From assembly GCF_964355755.1 (NCBI RefSeq), contig NC_092670.1, positions 37,125,795-37,189,794 of the forward strand: a stretch of DNA of 64,000 nucleotides, written 5' to 3'. The notes under the pieces are model-generated. The model saw only the letters and a list, made by a program, of their open reading frames with translations. It was not told where the DNA came from and ran no database searches. This document shows positions 11,601 through 25,300 of this stretch, one piece after another (the first letter of the stretch is position 1; the number at the start of each line of letters is the position of its first letter). This DNA is from Antedon mediterranea (Eukaryota; Echinodermata; Crinoidea; Comatulida; Antedonidae). A program made the translations under genes and the position numbers.

Positions 11601-14600
11601 TGTCTTATATTATATGGATTTTTTTAACTTTTTCTATTGACAATGACATTAATATTTTCAAATATGTTTACATATATTCTAACTTTTATTTTTATAATAG
11701 TCCATTAACATATTTTCTTTTCATTAACAATGCTTTTTTAAATTTAAATATAAATAATTAGATTTTTAGGGCACTTAAGCTTTGTCTACACTATCTAACT
11801 AGTTTGGCAAAATATGGTAGTGATATATGACATCATCATGTCCACATACTATGGGAACATCACATTTGTTTGTCACATAAAGTTTGATAGTGTAGACAGA
11901 GCTTAATATCTAATTTTTTTTTAGGAAATGCACGCTGAAGCTGAAGAAAAGGTTCAACAACTTCTTCAAGCAAATCTAAACCTTCAAAAGATGGTGGTAA
12001 TGATTGGTTTTGTATTGCTCATTGCTATTAATAAGATAAGAAGTATGACATTGTGTCATACACAGTACAGTATACGTAACAATACAGTATAGTATGAAAT
12101 ACTATGCAGTAGAGTAATCAAGTTGTACAGGTGTCTTCTCATATGCCAATCTGAATTGTTATTTGTTCCATCATATTATCTTGTGAAATGATTTGACCTT
12201 GATTTTGTAAACACCTAATAAATAATAGTAAATCTACTAGGGCTTAGGATGACATTGACATGTTGCCCACCAATCCTAGTGCCCTTGGTGCAAGCGGGTA
12301 TAGCTCATAAGCTCAACTTCCTGAGTTCCTTGAGATTTTCGCAGAGCTAGCATATATTGCCTATTCCACTATTACTAACATTTAAGTTTATTTTTATAAA
12401 TTTGTTAATTGTTTTTAAAAGGATGCCGAGAAGAAGTTAAACTTGATTCAGGTTGATACTCATAACCTACAGCTGACTGACCTAAAAAAGATTTTCAATG
12501 ATGAACTCTTGTCTATAAAGGAAGACAAGGTATTAATACGTTATCTCACTGATTTTAGTAGGATTTAAGTGATGTCAGATATTAAGATGCATGTATTAAA
12601 ACAGGAAAGAAACTAGATTAATTGAGGAGCAGAACTAATTCAGTGGTAGATCCAGGATTTTGAAGTAGGGATGGGGGAGTAAAAAAATCAAAACAAAGTG
12701 CTAAACTGCACCTAATAATGTCATAACTTTGGTAAGACCCTTTTATCTGACTATGTAATTAAGAGCTAGGGATTTTTTTTAAATCTTTTTTATACATATA
12801 CAGTATTAGTGTATTCATTCTATTATTTAATGTGAATATTCAATAATCGACTTGCCTTCATAATAAAATAAAGGAAAAACATGTGCAGTTGGCTGGAACA
12901 GCTGAAAAGGAAGTTCTGAAACTAAGAGATGAGATCCGTGCAATGCTGGTGAGTTCTAATGTTCCAGAACTTCGAGTTAAGATCTTTAAAACTATGAATG
13001 GTTTGTAAATTATTTAGAATTTTTGTCAAATTGAACTGTACGGTATTTGAATTGTTTGAATGAGTGTACTGTCTAAGCAATCTACCAGAGCTCAAAACTA
13101 AAATACTTTTAGTTATCCAGTTTTGGGAGAGTTTTGGTAATTGGATGACTCGATTAAATTCTCATAGATACATTTACTGGTTTGCATCATGTTTCTTTAT
13201 AATAATTATGTAGTTAAACAAGTATTCACTGGAAAAGCGTGTACAAGAACTGGAGAGGGCGATCAACTATCAAGACACTGCCCGTACTGATCACAACAGT
13301 CAATTAGTAGATCTCGAACACAAGTGTAAACAAATTAATGTGCAAAGATCAGCCTTAGAAGACATGTTTGAGCAATTCCAAAAGAATGGTAGGATACTAA
13401 TATATTTAAAGTATTATTTGTCTATATTTACCAATGATTGAGAATCAATTTCAATCATGGGCCTACTATATATACATTTCTTGTTGGGATTTTAACATTT
13501 TGATGTTTCTTAAAACATGTTTCTAAATAGTTAAAAGTGCGTGTGAGTTTAACAGAAAACTTGAATACATCAGTAATCATCGGCAGTGTCAGGTCAATGA
13601 GTTGCAGTCAAAGCTTGAACAGCAGCATGATGACTTGATGGAGGCTAGAGCTAAGCTTGAAGCTAGGCCTAGTCCAGGTACAGAGCTGAGCCATTTGAAA
13701 ACCCAAGAGGACATATTTCACAAGGAACTACAGGCAGTAGGCTTTTAATTGTTCACTTTTTTTCTATTTACCTTCTCATTTTGCTACTCAATAATTTGAT
13801 ACATTTAAGGATGATATAAAAATGATACTGTACTATTACACAAATTATTTTCCAGAAAGATAAATTATGCGATCAACTCTTGAAACATGTTGAAGAAATC
13901 CGAATGGACCGCACGGTAATCATCACCATTCTTATTTTGTGTGTAGTACTCCAGTACCTATTCACTTCCCTCTGGTATATCTTATTAAAGGAAAAGTCAA
14001 TTGAATTTCCAGAAGTATCCACTTAAAACCAATTCTTATTATTCTCACTTGTAAACCTTAAGCTCTGTCCTCCACACTATAAAATTTGGGAGGAAACGTG
14101 TGATGTGCCCAAATATGGTAGTGATATTCCCAAATATGGTAGTGATATGACATCATCATGTACATATATGGGCACATCTGTCATTTTTTATCACAAAAAA
14201 GTTTGATAGTAAGCTTTTAAGTAAAGCTTTCCAAAGTTTTCTTGTGCCAGTATTTATAATATGGTATTAAATAGTAGCCCAAGTTATAACATGTAGGAAG
14301 TACACTTCCATGTATACAGTAGGCCTATTTGTGCGAAAGAACGAAAATGCAAATAACGTTATGTCAGTATCATTTATATTATAGAAAACTTTGTCTTCGC
14401 TATCTGAGGCTCATTCCTTGATCGATCACTATGTCAAAGAAAAAGAGGTAAATGATGTAGTAGAGGTGAAATACCAACATCTTCTGAATGACCACGAGGT
14501 TCTCAAAGACAGCTGGGAAGAAAAGAATAAACTGTGCCAATCTCTTCAGCAATTATTCGAAGAAAAGGAAACACATTGGTTAAAGAAGGTCAATCTTCTT

Positions 14601-17600
14601 TGATTTATTAGCTAATGTTTCAATGTATTCTTGTTCTTCGTAGGCTAATGTCATTTAGCTAAGAACAGCATGTTGTTAAAAGTGTGGTTTCTGAACCGGA
14701 AATCACATACTTCACATAATAGCCTCAGAGGTATGATGATCTTGACATTAAATGGGGTTTACATGAACTCTGAAACTTAATCTTTTGTCTTCCTTTGTTT
14801 CCAGAAAGAAGAACTTACAGACACTCTATCAACTTATCAGAAAAAGTGTGATGATTTAACAAAATCGTCCGATAAACTTGAAGAGCTTAAAGAGTATTAT
14901 TGCAGGATGTACGAAGATTCCCAATTAAACTCTCACACACTTCAGGTATTAGTAATAAAAAACACACTAAGTAAGCCTACTTCCTTAACAATGGTGCTTA
15001 CTGTAAGTACCATTTACAGTTTCTTTATTTTCTTAGTATTCGTTTCTGTTTTCATTATACACAGATTAAAGCCTGTGTTTATATATTAGGCCTATTTAGT
15101 TTTTACTGTTGTGAGAGTTGTTGTTTTTATGTATTGCAATTTCATTCACAGGAATCTATTACTAAAAGTAATACTTGTTCAAATGTTATGCTATCAACTA
15201 CATCACAGACAACTCAAACACATGAGTTTGAGGCATCTGTTGATGTTTTTGATGACTTTCATCAAAATAAGGATGCAGAAAATGCAGAACAAATTAAAAA
15301 TGTTCAAAGTGAGTCTGACAGTGGAATTAAACAAGTGAATATGAAGAGCCTAAGTGATATTCCTTGCCTGATCGACAGAATTCAAAATAAAAATCCAAAT
15401 CTTGCATCTTACTACAATTCTACAATTGATGACAACAGTGAGTCGAGTGTCAAAGTTATGGTATCAGCCAAAGCTGAAGATATTGTCGATCTTGGTAGTT
15501 GTAAAATGAAAGAAAATGTTAGGCCTACAACTAAACCTGTTGACTTTTGTCAAAACGAGCAAAATATTGAAACTTTAACACTTGATAAAACTATCTCTAA
15601 GGAAAATGATAAAAACAAAGATCAACACTCTCAACCAGCTATTTCCATAACAGAACCCTTTGAGACAGATGAAGTGGCCAGTTTATCAGAAATGTCCCCA
15701 GAATTTGAAGTCTCTAAAGATATTGGTAACTATATGACTAAGTTAACTCTCAATGATCCATCAACTAATGATGTAAGCCTACTGCTAAAACCGTACAAAC
15801 CTAAAACATTACAAACAATAATTAAACCCATTGACGTACCAAATATTATCAGTAACCGTACTAGCCATAGAAGTGTTCCAGATTCTGCTAGTACTACAGG
15901 CCTACTACAACCAGAGCCCTACATGCAATTTCAAGCAAATCCTGTAGTAGGCATACCAAATGCCGGTAAAATCAATCAGACAAGTGTTCTGGATTCAGCT
16001 AATACAATACGACTGCCAGAGACGCACAGGCTTAAAACATTGCAAACAAGTCCCGTGACATATACTAGTGAAAGCGGTCAGAAAAGTGATCTAAATTCTG
16101 CTAGCACAATATTAACAGAGACGTGCACGCTTGGAGGATTGCAGAAAAGTCCCGTGATACCACGTGTGGTTGGAAGTAGCCATAGAAGTGTTTCTGATCT
16201 TGATAAAGAAATACGATGTCATGTGACTGAAACATCATTATCTGGTTCTCCCAAGCTACCAACTAAAAGCAATATACCTAGTGGTGATGAGAAGGTTCGA
16301 AGACAAATGGTCATTAGTCAGTGTAGACCTACCGATACAACCTTCAAAAGGAAACTATTTTCCAATCATTCGATAAAGAGTAAAATACAGGCGCTAGACA
16401 AAATTCAGACGGTGCAGACTTCTGAATGTGAACTTAAGACAGATTTGGTTTTCAGCTGTAAGATTGCTAGAAGTGATCTTGAACATATTAGTCAGCAATG
16501 GGAAGAAGAAAAGCAATCCCAGAAACAATGTAATCAGCGAACACCGTTTGATGACAAAGATGGAAACAATTACACTCCAACAAACCAGTCGTATGAAGAA
16601 GAAAAGGAGTCACAGACGCACTTGTCCACCGCGGTAAACCAAGGAATTGCTTTACAAGAAGAGATATCTAAACATAGTCAGGGAAAAGATTCGCAGAAAA
16701 TAACTCAGAATCAGCATCAACAGACTTGTCAAATAGTTGATCTTAAGCGAATCAACACTTTTCCAGTAGATTTTCCAATAGAAGAGAAGAAAGTAAAACT
16801 ACAACCGATTGTTGTTGCAGATGAAAGCAACTTAAGAATGATCTCGACACAACAGGTACATTTATTTTTGTGGCAAAATCATTTATTTAAAACATTAGCC
16901 TAAGTCAATAATAAAATATATGCATTGGCCCCACTGTTATTCGCCATCGCCTTATCTCACACTTAGGCTCTAAGAGAAGCAGAGAGTATCATACCTACTT
17001 AATGGAAACGACCAACTAAATACATCATTTCTCCCATATTTGGTCCAAAATGTGGCCAATGGCCCTGGTATTTGAATTCATGGGTTTAATTTTATAGTTC
17101 AATTAAAAAAAATTAATCCTCAGTAAATAAAGCCAACCTTCATTAGGCTAGTTTTGGGTACCACTATGTGCACTGATACCGAAGTAACAGTAAGCCTATC
17201 ATACGCCTACGTAATTTTAATTTAACCCAAACGGCATTGGAACTTCTTTATTTCTATCCATCGGAAATTCCTTGTCGAAATCGTATGACGTCGTTGATAT
17301 GGATGGTAGATTTCCATCACATTTTAAATTCTGTTAATTAAATTTGATAAACACCTTATTATACAAGCCGACAGGAAGTAATACCATTAAAATAGATATC
17401 CATATCGCGCTGTATCCATAACTACAGTGACCTATTGGGAAGTTGTCGGATTTATTGAACCATATAAACCTTCTACATAAACATCATCTGCGTCAGATGT
17501 GAAGATTGAGTTGGCTAAAACCTGCCGGTGATAAACTCCAAATACGATTCGTGAAGTTAAAAAAATAAATATTTGCGTAATAATGTCTGTGTTAACCACA

Positions 17601-18084
17601 CCCGATTTCCACAACCCATAATTGTAGGAAGTAATTCGTATCAGAGCACGGCCATTGAAGAAAGACAGGGCTGTTTTTTCGTGTTTTTTATGACCTATAG
17701 GCCTATTATTATTTTACATTATCATACGTTTTCCTGATTATTTGGGAACTCAATTATCATTTACTATTCCCTGTGTATGTCATCTGTAGTAGGGATTCGA
17801 TTTTATTCATGTACTTCGGGAATAAGGTTGATAAATGATAGCATATTTTGATCATCATTTGTAAGAAATGTAGGCTATCTGTGTGTCTTAAAACTTTTCC
17901 CTAATTCTACCTTCTGGGTGTTCCCAGGCTGTGATCTGTAACCTTTTGATGTTGTTTTCTTTTTATTTCTAAGGTGTCTGTTTGCTCTCAACAACAATTG
18001 TTTTCAGACGATGATGATGAGGAGTTGAACAATGACATCGCAAATAAAATTCAACACATCATATCATCACCAACAACTGAATAA
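5697..18084 (+). CDS. CCDC73: Coiled-coil protein, CCDC73-like
   Basis: Twelve coding exons: 5697-5754, 9980-10101, 11925-11996, 12422-12529, 12874-12948, 13214-13388, 13531-13736, 13856-13915, 14385-14588, 14805-14945, 15152-16855, 17974-18084. Total 3036 nt, 1011 residues plus TAA. Residues ~35-405 are Leu/Glu/Lys/Gln-rich heptad coiled coil. The opening KTKIFEAIEELKMRR resembles the KTSLLEALEELRMRR segment I recall from human CCDC73 (about 1079 aa). Residues ~408-975 come from one 1704-nt exon, Ser/Thr/Gln-rich and probably disordered, with degenerate ~40-residue repeats (SVxDSAxT...LQxSPV). The C-terminus is acidic (SDDDDEE). The ATG at 5697 is six bases after a splice acceptor, so a 5'-UTR exon lies upstream. 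Some acceptors have weak pyrimidine tracts (12422, 12874). Molecular function unknown; orthology rests on remembered similarity only. Confidence 0.72.
6117..6960. repeat. AT-rich satellite, ~155-bp units with alternating variants
   Basis: The marker GATGTCTATCATAG recurs at about 6263, 6420, 6574, 6731 and 6885, spacings alternating 157 and 154. Odd and even units differ at shared positions (AAAAAGC versus AAAAAAC), giving a ~311-bp dimer. A diverged relative lies at 9815-9960, on the other side of the nested transposon block. Confidence 0.9.
7370..8470 (+). pseudogene. 5'-truncated non-LTR retrotransposon reverse transcriptase (CR1/L2/Rex1 type)
   Basis: The open frame encodes the central and C-terminal RT: DPYQFAYQS, VTFADFSSAFNTL, GSPQGCVLSPLLF and the catalytic KYADDTAIV box, followed by the KYLGVTVD and thumb-like region, ending at TAA 8468-8470. 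The endonuclease and N-terminal RT are missing, as expected of a 5'-truncated insertion; the junction lies near 7353-7375, just inside the host TIR element. The frame has no stops from ~7370 to 8470, suggesting a fairly young copy. The motifs are unambiguous; the exact clade is inferred. Confidence 0.9.
8471..8684 (+). mobile_element. LINE 3' UTR with (TTATCAG)n tail
   Basis: The sequence after the RT stop is AT-rich and ends in ATAAAG followed by three TTATCAG units (8663-8684). A short tandem tail instead of poly(A) fits CR1/L2/Rex-like elements. Confidence 0.75.
10690..10735 (-). mobile_element. LINE/SINE 3'-tail remnant
   Basis: Read on the minus strand this gives CCACTTGTGGATAAATAAAG followed by TATTTTATCTTATC, the look of a non-LTR 3' end with an ATAAAG and TTATC-type tail. 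No coding part is seen; very short, so tentative. Confidence 0.35.
11774..11906 (+). mobile_element. MITE family A copy
   Basis: Both ends are present: AAGCTTTGTCTACACTATC and the inverse GATAGTGTAGACAGAGCTT. It ends about 18 bp before the acceptor of the coiled-coil gene exon at 11925. Confidence 0.85.
14058..14219 (+). mobile_element. MITE family A copy, diverged
   Basis: It has the AAGCTCTGTC start, two AAATATGGTAGTGATAT units and a right end shortened to GATAGTAAGCTT. Confidence 0.8.
16856..17973 (+). other. Last intron of the CCDC73-like gene
   Basis: The intron separates the 1704-nt exon from the 111-nt terminal exon. Nothing coding was recognised; short ORFs here have no splice support. 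Confidence 0.6.
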
Positions 18085-19312
18085 CTTACTTCCATGGTTT
18101 TAAATAATGCTTTGTTTGTGTCAAGTGCACTGACATACGATGGAGAGATCATTCGTTGGTTGATTAACACTCCTCCGCAGGTTAATCTTTCTCCGATTTT
18201 AGTCATTCCAATTCCATTAATGGCGTATAATAGAATTCTTTTGTAGTTGTATAGTAGTGTGAGATTAAGCAGAACACACCCAACAGTTTTCTCTCCCACC
18301 CCATTTTTATAATGAAGTACCGTATTGTTTGTTTGTTATACAACTGCTTGATGTCTTGGGTGGTTCACCGTAGGTATTGTGCCCGTTTTCTCTGTCACGG
18401 GCCTAACACGTCGTTTTCAAGGTACATATTTCTATGCAGGTCTATAATCTCAGATGCGTGGGCTAATAAATTGTACAAACTCCGATGTGCTGATTTAAAT
18501 CGCAATTCATAGTTTTCGGTATTTATATAAACATTTTAAATGATATAGCCTTTCAGTTTGGTGTTTCAACTTAAATTATGAGAAACGTTAAATATTAAAT
18601 AGTATTTATGAGAAACAAAAAGTCTTTTTTTGTTGAAGTGTTAGTAGTTTATATTTGTGTATTTTACGAATAAGGTCTAACCATAAAATAGGCCTGCTGT
18701 ATTGAAATTCCAATTGATGATTAAGTGTACCTTTCAGTGGGTGGATTTTAATGGGAAAAGAGAACATTTACCCCGGGCATCTCAAAGTAATGCCACTTGC
18801 ATTTCTTCTACAGCTATAAAAAATCTTTATTGTTGATTTAATAACATATTTGTTATTAATTATTAAATTGTATTAAAAATAAAAGAGTCTGAGTTATTAA
18901 CAACTCCTTGGTCTGATCATGTACAAATTGCAGGCATGATGTTCTGGATTCCGTCATAGTACATGCATTACATCACTTTTTCTGGTTTTTAAGTGCACAT
19001 ACAATAACTCCATAGGTTGTTCAGCCAAAAATATTTGAATCTACTTGAAGTTCTAAAACGACTCGAAAGTTCCAGGTTTATGATGAATACCCTCATGATT
19101 GTGGTTCGAGAAGATCGCATACACTTCCTAACATAACCATAAACCACTGACATAAAGATATGGAATATTTAGCAATTTGGCAATTGTGTACCATGCTAAC
19201 CTTAATCACATCCGGTAAGCGGACCTGGAATCAAGTAGAACAGATAAGCCGCCCTGACGTTATTGTCCTTCCAAATCCGTGTTGCAAAGAAATACTGTCT
19301 AAGAAACTAACG
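18085..19312. other. Intergenic interval, 3' UTR of CCDC73-like gene and A2M upstream region
   Basis: Candidate polyadenylation signals AATAAA lie at 18465-18470 and 18878-18883. Short ORFs in 18051-18512 show no splice or composition support. The last ~150 bp should hold upstream elements of the A2M promoter. Confidence 0.55.
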
Positions 19313-19320
19313 TATAAAAG
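19313..19320 (+). promoter_or_regulatory. TATA box of the A2M-like gene
   Basis: TATAAAAG lies 76 bp before the A2M ATG (19396), placing initiation near 19341-19350, where TCATTTC resembles an initiator. A GTTGCAAAG word just upstream (about 19281) resembles a C/EBP site; this is suggestive only. Confidence 0.7.
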
Positions 19321-19395
19321 GAAGCGCGAGCAGTCGTAAGTCATTTCATACAGATACTTCGCCGGAGCGACTTGAGCCTATTGAGTCTCTCTATC

Positions 19396-22300
19396 ATGAT
19401 TCGTTCGTACTTAGCCATCGTTTTAGTTTGTTTTATTATACAATGTTCAGCGTTCGAAATTGAAATCTCATCGTTGAATGCTGAAAATGTTACTGCCGTA
19501 ACAAAGGAACCCTTATTAGGAGAAGATGATGAAATTATCGCAATATTACCTCCCATTATTCCTGAATGGGAGAAACCAGAGCCTGTAGATGTTCCGTAAG
19601 TACTGTATTGAAATGTTGTTTTCTGCTCATCAGATATAAGCCTAATGCATCGAGTATGTTATGCTATGATGGATTCGTACGATTGTAGTAGGCCTAACCG
19701 GCCTAACTACTACTTACAGTCGACTTATTTGGTTTTCACCACTTATTCACCACCCTCCATTTTAAAACATAATGTACCATAAAAGTTTGATAAATATCAA
19801 TAATTTTTACATAGTTTATTCTGAATGTTGCTGTTCCTATTTAAAGTTTTAAATATTATCTACTGTATTCCCCCAAGCAAACGTTAGGATCCCGCCCTCC
19901 TCACTAAATTATTTTTAACATAGGCCGTACTGTAGGCCTACCTTAAAAGTTCGATCAATAATTACATTTATTTACACAGAGTTTATTCAATCCTGAATCT
20001 TTAGTATTTAAGTTTTAAATAATATTTACTGTATTTCCCCCAAGAAAACTTTCTGAATCTGCCAGTTTATTGCGGTGCATCAAAATAAATTGAATTCAAT
20101 TTTTTACTTACAGTAGCCTATTAATAATGTTCTTTCCACCACTGTTTGAGGGAAATCAAGCATTGTCTAGAACTCATTCTGTAGGCCTAGACATTTATGG
20201 ATAATTTTCAATAATAAATTAAATCTTTATTCGTTTTCTTATAGAGATGTTCTTATTACAACTTCTCCACTATGGGTATCTAACACACGTGAAACTGTGT
20301 GTGTGAGTTATCTTGAAGGTCCAACAAAACTCGCGATCACAGTTCGTAACTACTATAGCTGGACTACTGCCTTTAGTCTGTCGAAAAATGAAAGTTTTCC
20401 CGAAGGTGGCAGTCGCTGTTTTGACATTCAGGTAGGCCCTAAAATGCATACTGTCGTTTTAATGTTTGTAAAGCTAAGTTGTGTATAAACAGTTTTTATT
20501 TCGACGCCGACGTTTGTACTCTTTTAGTGTTGTGTTGCTCTTTGCAACGAGTTTTAGCGGTATGCTTGTCTCTCTACGTTTAAATATCGCGCGCTGCTTT
20601 GGTGTTTGACGTTGACGCTACCTTAATTAAAGTAGGATGGAAATCAAGCTGACATTTTATTCTTGTTAAATTATCGTTGCACCTAGAAGCAATGCTTGTG
20701 TTGTATTGTTTTAGTTATATTTGCTTCATAAATTAGGTTCCAGATATAGAAATACGTTATAGTACATCGGCAAACATGATTGTCAACTTTGAGACAGAAG
20801 GAAGAAGATTCAGGAAAGAAATCCGAATAACAATATACGGTGAGCAGCTGGAAACATACATCCAGACTGACAAACCGAAGTACAAGCCAGGGCAAGAAGG
20901 TAAATACATAGGCCTAATAGTAGGGCCTACCGTATTGTATTATTATAGGGCCTTTTTTATTTTATAGGGCGGCATACAATTTGTGAATAACGAAAATGTT
21001 TTGTAAATCAGCTCATTCTTAAAGCTTGAATGCCCCACCGTTGGGCGCAAAGCAAACACGTCGACCAATCACGCATGCGCGTCCAAGTGGGAACATAATT
21101 ACTGTAATAGGCTTTAGCTTTCTAGTTTAATTATCAAACATGTTTTTAATTAGACCTAATATCTCATACCATAGAGAAATAAGTTAAATCTTATTTCTCC
21201 ATGCTCATACCTTATCGGAATTAACCAACATGCTCACTGAAGTAATACACAAGTTAATTACACTGTTTAAATGTTTAAAGCAGTTGTTCCGTTTGTTTTA
21301 AAATGTTGTTTATTCCACTTAATTGAGTGTTGTTTATCTAAACTTTTACTGTTTACTTTTCATTGATTGGCAGTTTACGCTGCAATGCATTGGAAACAAA
21401 CTGTCAATCAGGAAGTAAATTATCTTCTCTGCTGTCAACCAAAGTTTGATCCTCCAAGCATGGACCTATAAATGATTTATTATTTTAATTTATAGGTCCA
21501 TGCTCCAAGTCATTCTATATTAATGTATTCTAATTGATAAATTCTTGATTATTCTTATCTATAGGTCCATGCTCCAAGTCATTTATATTAATATATAATA
21601 TCACCACTTGCACTGATGAAGGGCTAGTGTTGCCCGAAAGCTCTGCTAACTTTTCTGGCTGTTTTACTTCTCATTTTGATTTAGCTTTTCGCTTTTATTT
21701 TGTATCTCCATTGAGATCCAGCCACTGATACCCACAGCATTGTCATTTTTTTCAGTAATTTGGCTTTGGATTTATATATAATAATATTAATAGATATATG
21801 TAAATTGTCATTGTGTTCAATCAATCAACCAGTGTTGTTAATTTAGTTTAAACATGAACCTAATTCATAGGTCCACAGGGTCTAACATTAAGACGCTACA
21901 TAATGTACCGACACTACAAAGATACATTTTCTTTTATTTCCACAAAATTACTGTATATCAAGCTTCTGTTTTTTCTTTTTTTTTAAAGTAAAATTCCGAA
22001 TGCTGTCAATTAAATCACCTTCAATGAAAGTAGTGAAACAAACCGTAAGTAATATAATTTGAAATATAATTAATATAGTACCGACATTAGGTCATTGGTT
22101 AATTATGAATATTAACTTGTACACTTCTAAATCGCCGTTCAGTTCGTCGCAAAATTGGGGTCGCGAAATTGTATCCGAAGATGAAACTGTTTATCAATTA
22201 TACACTGAAATTTTCTCAGTCACAAGGACAATTATTTTCCTTTTTATGCTGTTGTCGCCGTTTCGATTTTTGTGTGTAAACTAGATGGGGAATTCAGTTA

Positions 22301-25300
22301 AGAAAGGCCATGTGTGCCAATATTATATTTTTCTTTTACTAATATTTTAATTGCGGTCTAGAACCAGACTATGTACGAAGTAGTACAAATACTCGCACAA
22401 ACTTTTTGTTATATAATAGATTTTAAAGCATATTCAACCATAGATAGATAATGAAGAATTAATTATTTATATTATTTTTTAATTTAAATATAGATACCAA
22501 GTGTTATTGTGGAGTCTCCAAATGGACTTCGTATCATGCAATGGGATAATGTAAAAGCAGACGAAGGTCTTGTAGACTTACAGTTTCAGCTATCAGATGA
22601 ACCCATGCTAGGAAGATGGAAAATCACGGCAAGAGTTGGCAACAGACCTGTGATTCAATCATTCGAGGTTGAAGAATATGGTAATAATAATTGTTAATTA
22701 AAATATTAAACCTTTTCACAGAGAGAGAGAGAGAGAGAGAGTATTACATTGCGGTATCAGTACCGTTAGATCTAGATTACGATAACACTGATGAAAACTT
22801 ATGTACCTGCAACCGAAATATGTTTCTTAGTTTTTGGTCTTCTTCGTCGAAAGGCTGCCTTCTTTTATCGAAAATATTAAAAGGTCATTGTCGAGTCATC
22901 TCAGTTTTATTCACATTTCAAAGAAAATATAATATTATATTTCAAAAGATACTAGGCCTACAATAAAAGAGATATATTATAGACCTAGAAACTATTATTA
23001 GTAATTCATAATTATACATTTAAAAGTTATTGTGTCTATTAATAGTTAATCTAATGTAAATTGAGTCTACTCCATGTATTTACCATGAAGTTACACTTAT
23101 GACTCTATCCAGATTTCTGCAAAAATAGTTTATTTCTTTCTCATCAGTTTTACCGAAATTCGAAGTGTTAACAGAGACGCCATCTGCTATTTACATTCGT
23201 GACAAATCATTTAAAATGAAAGTCTGTGGAGTGTAAGTATTATGCCTACATGTGTATTATTAACGTATCTACTGTATCTTGGTACAGTGACTATTGAAAA
23301 AAAACTGTGTAAATGTCAAATAAATAAAGGTTAACTTTTAGTTTAGTTTGTAAATGTCCCTGTACCTTGGTTAATTTGTATAGCCTACTTTCAACAGATT
23401 GATTAGAGTTGGGACAGTATAATATGCCTACTTTTTTTCCTGCTCCCCGATTTCATTAATACATAACTTTTTGAATCTATCTGGTATCATTCTCAATCAC
23501 ATATTTACTTTAAATATCCCCATCCGGACTTACAATAGTATAAGATTAAATAGTATAATATGAAGTGCTATTTCTATTATTCAGATACACATATGGACAG
23601 CCAGTAAGGGGTTCTGTTAATGCGACACTGTGTTTTAAATATTCGTGGAGGGATTGCGTTCCAGAAACAACTGTCGTTAAGTATTCTGAAGTAAGTAACG
23701 ATAGAACAAGGCCAACAGCCATTAAGTCGCGTGCTACAATGCATAGTGATACCGGACCGACAGACAAACAGACCGACAGACAAACAGACCACAGACAGAC
23801 AGACAGACAGACGGACCGACCGACAGAGTGAACTATACTGACCGAAATTACTGAACATGTTTAAAAATGTTGAAATGTTAAAAAACATTTATATTTTTTT
23901 AATTTACACGTGCGTAGCCTGTCACTTTCGACGTGCTCGTATAACGTAATTTCGAGTTGAAAAGTAAGTCAAGAAAACAGAAATCGGGCAAAAAGAGTGC
24001 GTAATAACATTTAACGCGCAGTGCGCGCGCAAAAATCTGCGCACTCATGGCAATTTTGTAAACGCTTAAAATTTCCTGAAAGGTACTCTTTTTTCATCGA
24101 AAATAAATTTTGAAAATTTTAAGCGCGCGTACGCATGCGTTACATGCGCTACGCACGTAATTGTATTGCCATATGATGATTTATGCCCTGAAATTTATGA
24201 GTACCAAATTTTATTTAATTGTGATTCATGGTTGTTAAGATATGATTACAAACGTGATTTCGTTAAATCGTGCGTAGACCGCGTAATTTTTTATTGCGCA
24301 CCGTGAAAACATAACCACATCGATTCCTGGCCATAAGGAATATTCTGTGAAAAATTGACTTAGCTAGATTAAACTGATATCAAGATAAGGTCATAAAGCG
24401 ATAAAACGCATAGTGATACCGGACCGACAGACAGACAGACAGACAGACCGACAGACAGACCGACAGACAGACAGACAGACCGACCGACCGACATAGTGAA
24501 CTATAGAGTCGCTTCCACGCGACTAAAAACAAGGTACTGGGAGGCCCTATATTTATATCTTCCAGTCCGAAGACCGACATATTGTGAGAACAGAGGGCAG
24601 CCTTTATTAGTTTTCAACAATGTTCTGTAAAATAGTTCTGCTAAATTTCTCGTGTGATAGGCCTACTTATGTGTGTTTTTTGGAATCAGTACAAAAGAAA
24701 GCAATACAATTATTTTGTTGAATCAAAAGTAAAGTTTGCTCCTACTAGTGTCACAACGACGTAGACGCGACAATCTAGTTGACCAATCACACGTGATGGA
24801 TTATCCAAACTTCGCTTAATTTGGTAAACTCATTTGCGTTGCGCTTAAGTCCTTCGTTAAGTCCTAGTGGGAGCCAAGATTTAGTAGTAGGCCTAAACAC
24901 ATATTTACCGTTATTCTATTTTCTGCCTGCCTTTTGTAAATAATTAATTCGGCAATTGAGTAATGTTTATCAAACCGTTGGACCTAAAATGTTTTTATAC
25001 TACTTAATAATATCTATGATTATAGGATACTGGAGTGGATGGATGTAGTGAATTTGAAGTAACTTCAGAAGAACTGAAATGGGATATTTCACAGTATTAT
25101 TATGGCGGACGACAACTATCAGTCAACGCGAACTTCACGGAGGAGGGAACAGGTATTATATTCTGTGTATGCATATACAGTACTGTATTGCTAATATATA
25201 ATTAAACTCTGTAACTTCAAGTCAAAGCATGAGAGAATGCCAAAGCATGGTTTCCACTGCCGACGCAACGCAATACAGCACTTTGCGTCAATACGTCGTA

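Noticed and set aside
23565-24580. ORFs with TDRQTD or LSVCLSV repeats
   Set aside because: Translations of the tetranucleotide arrays.
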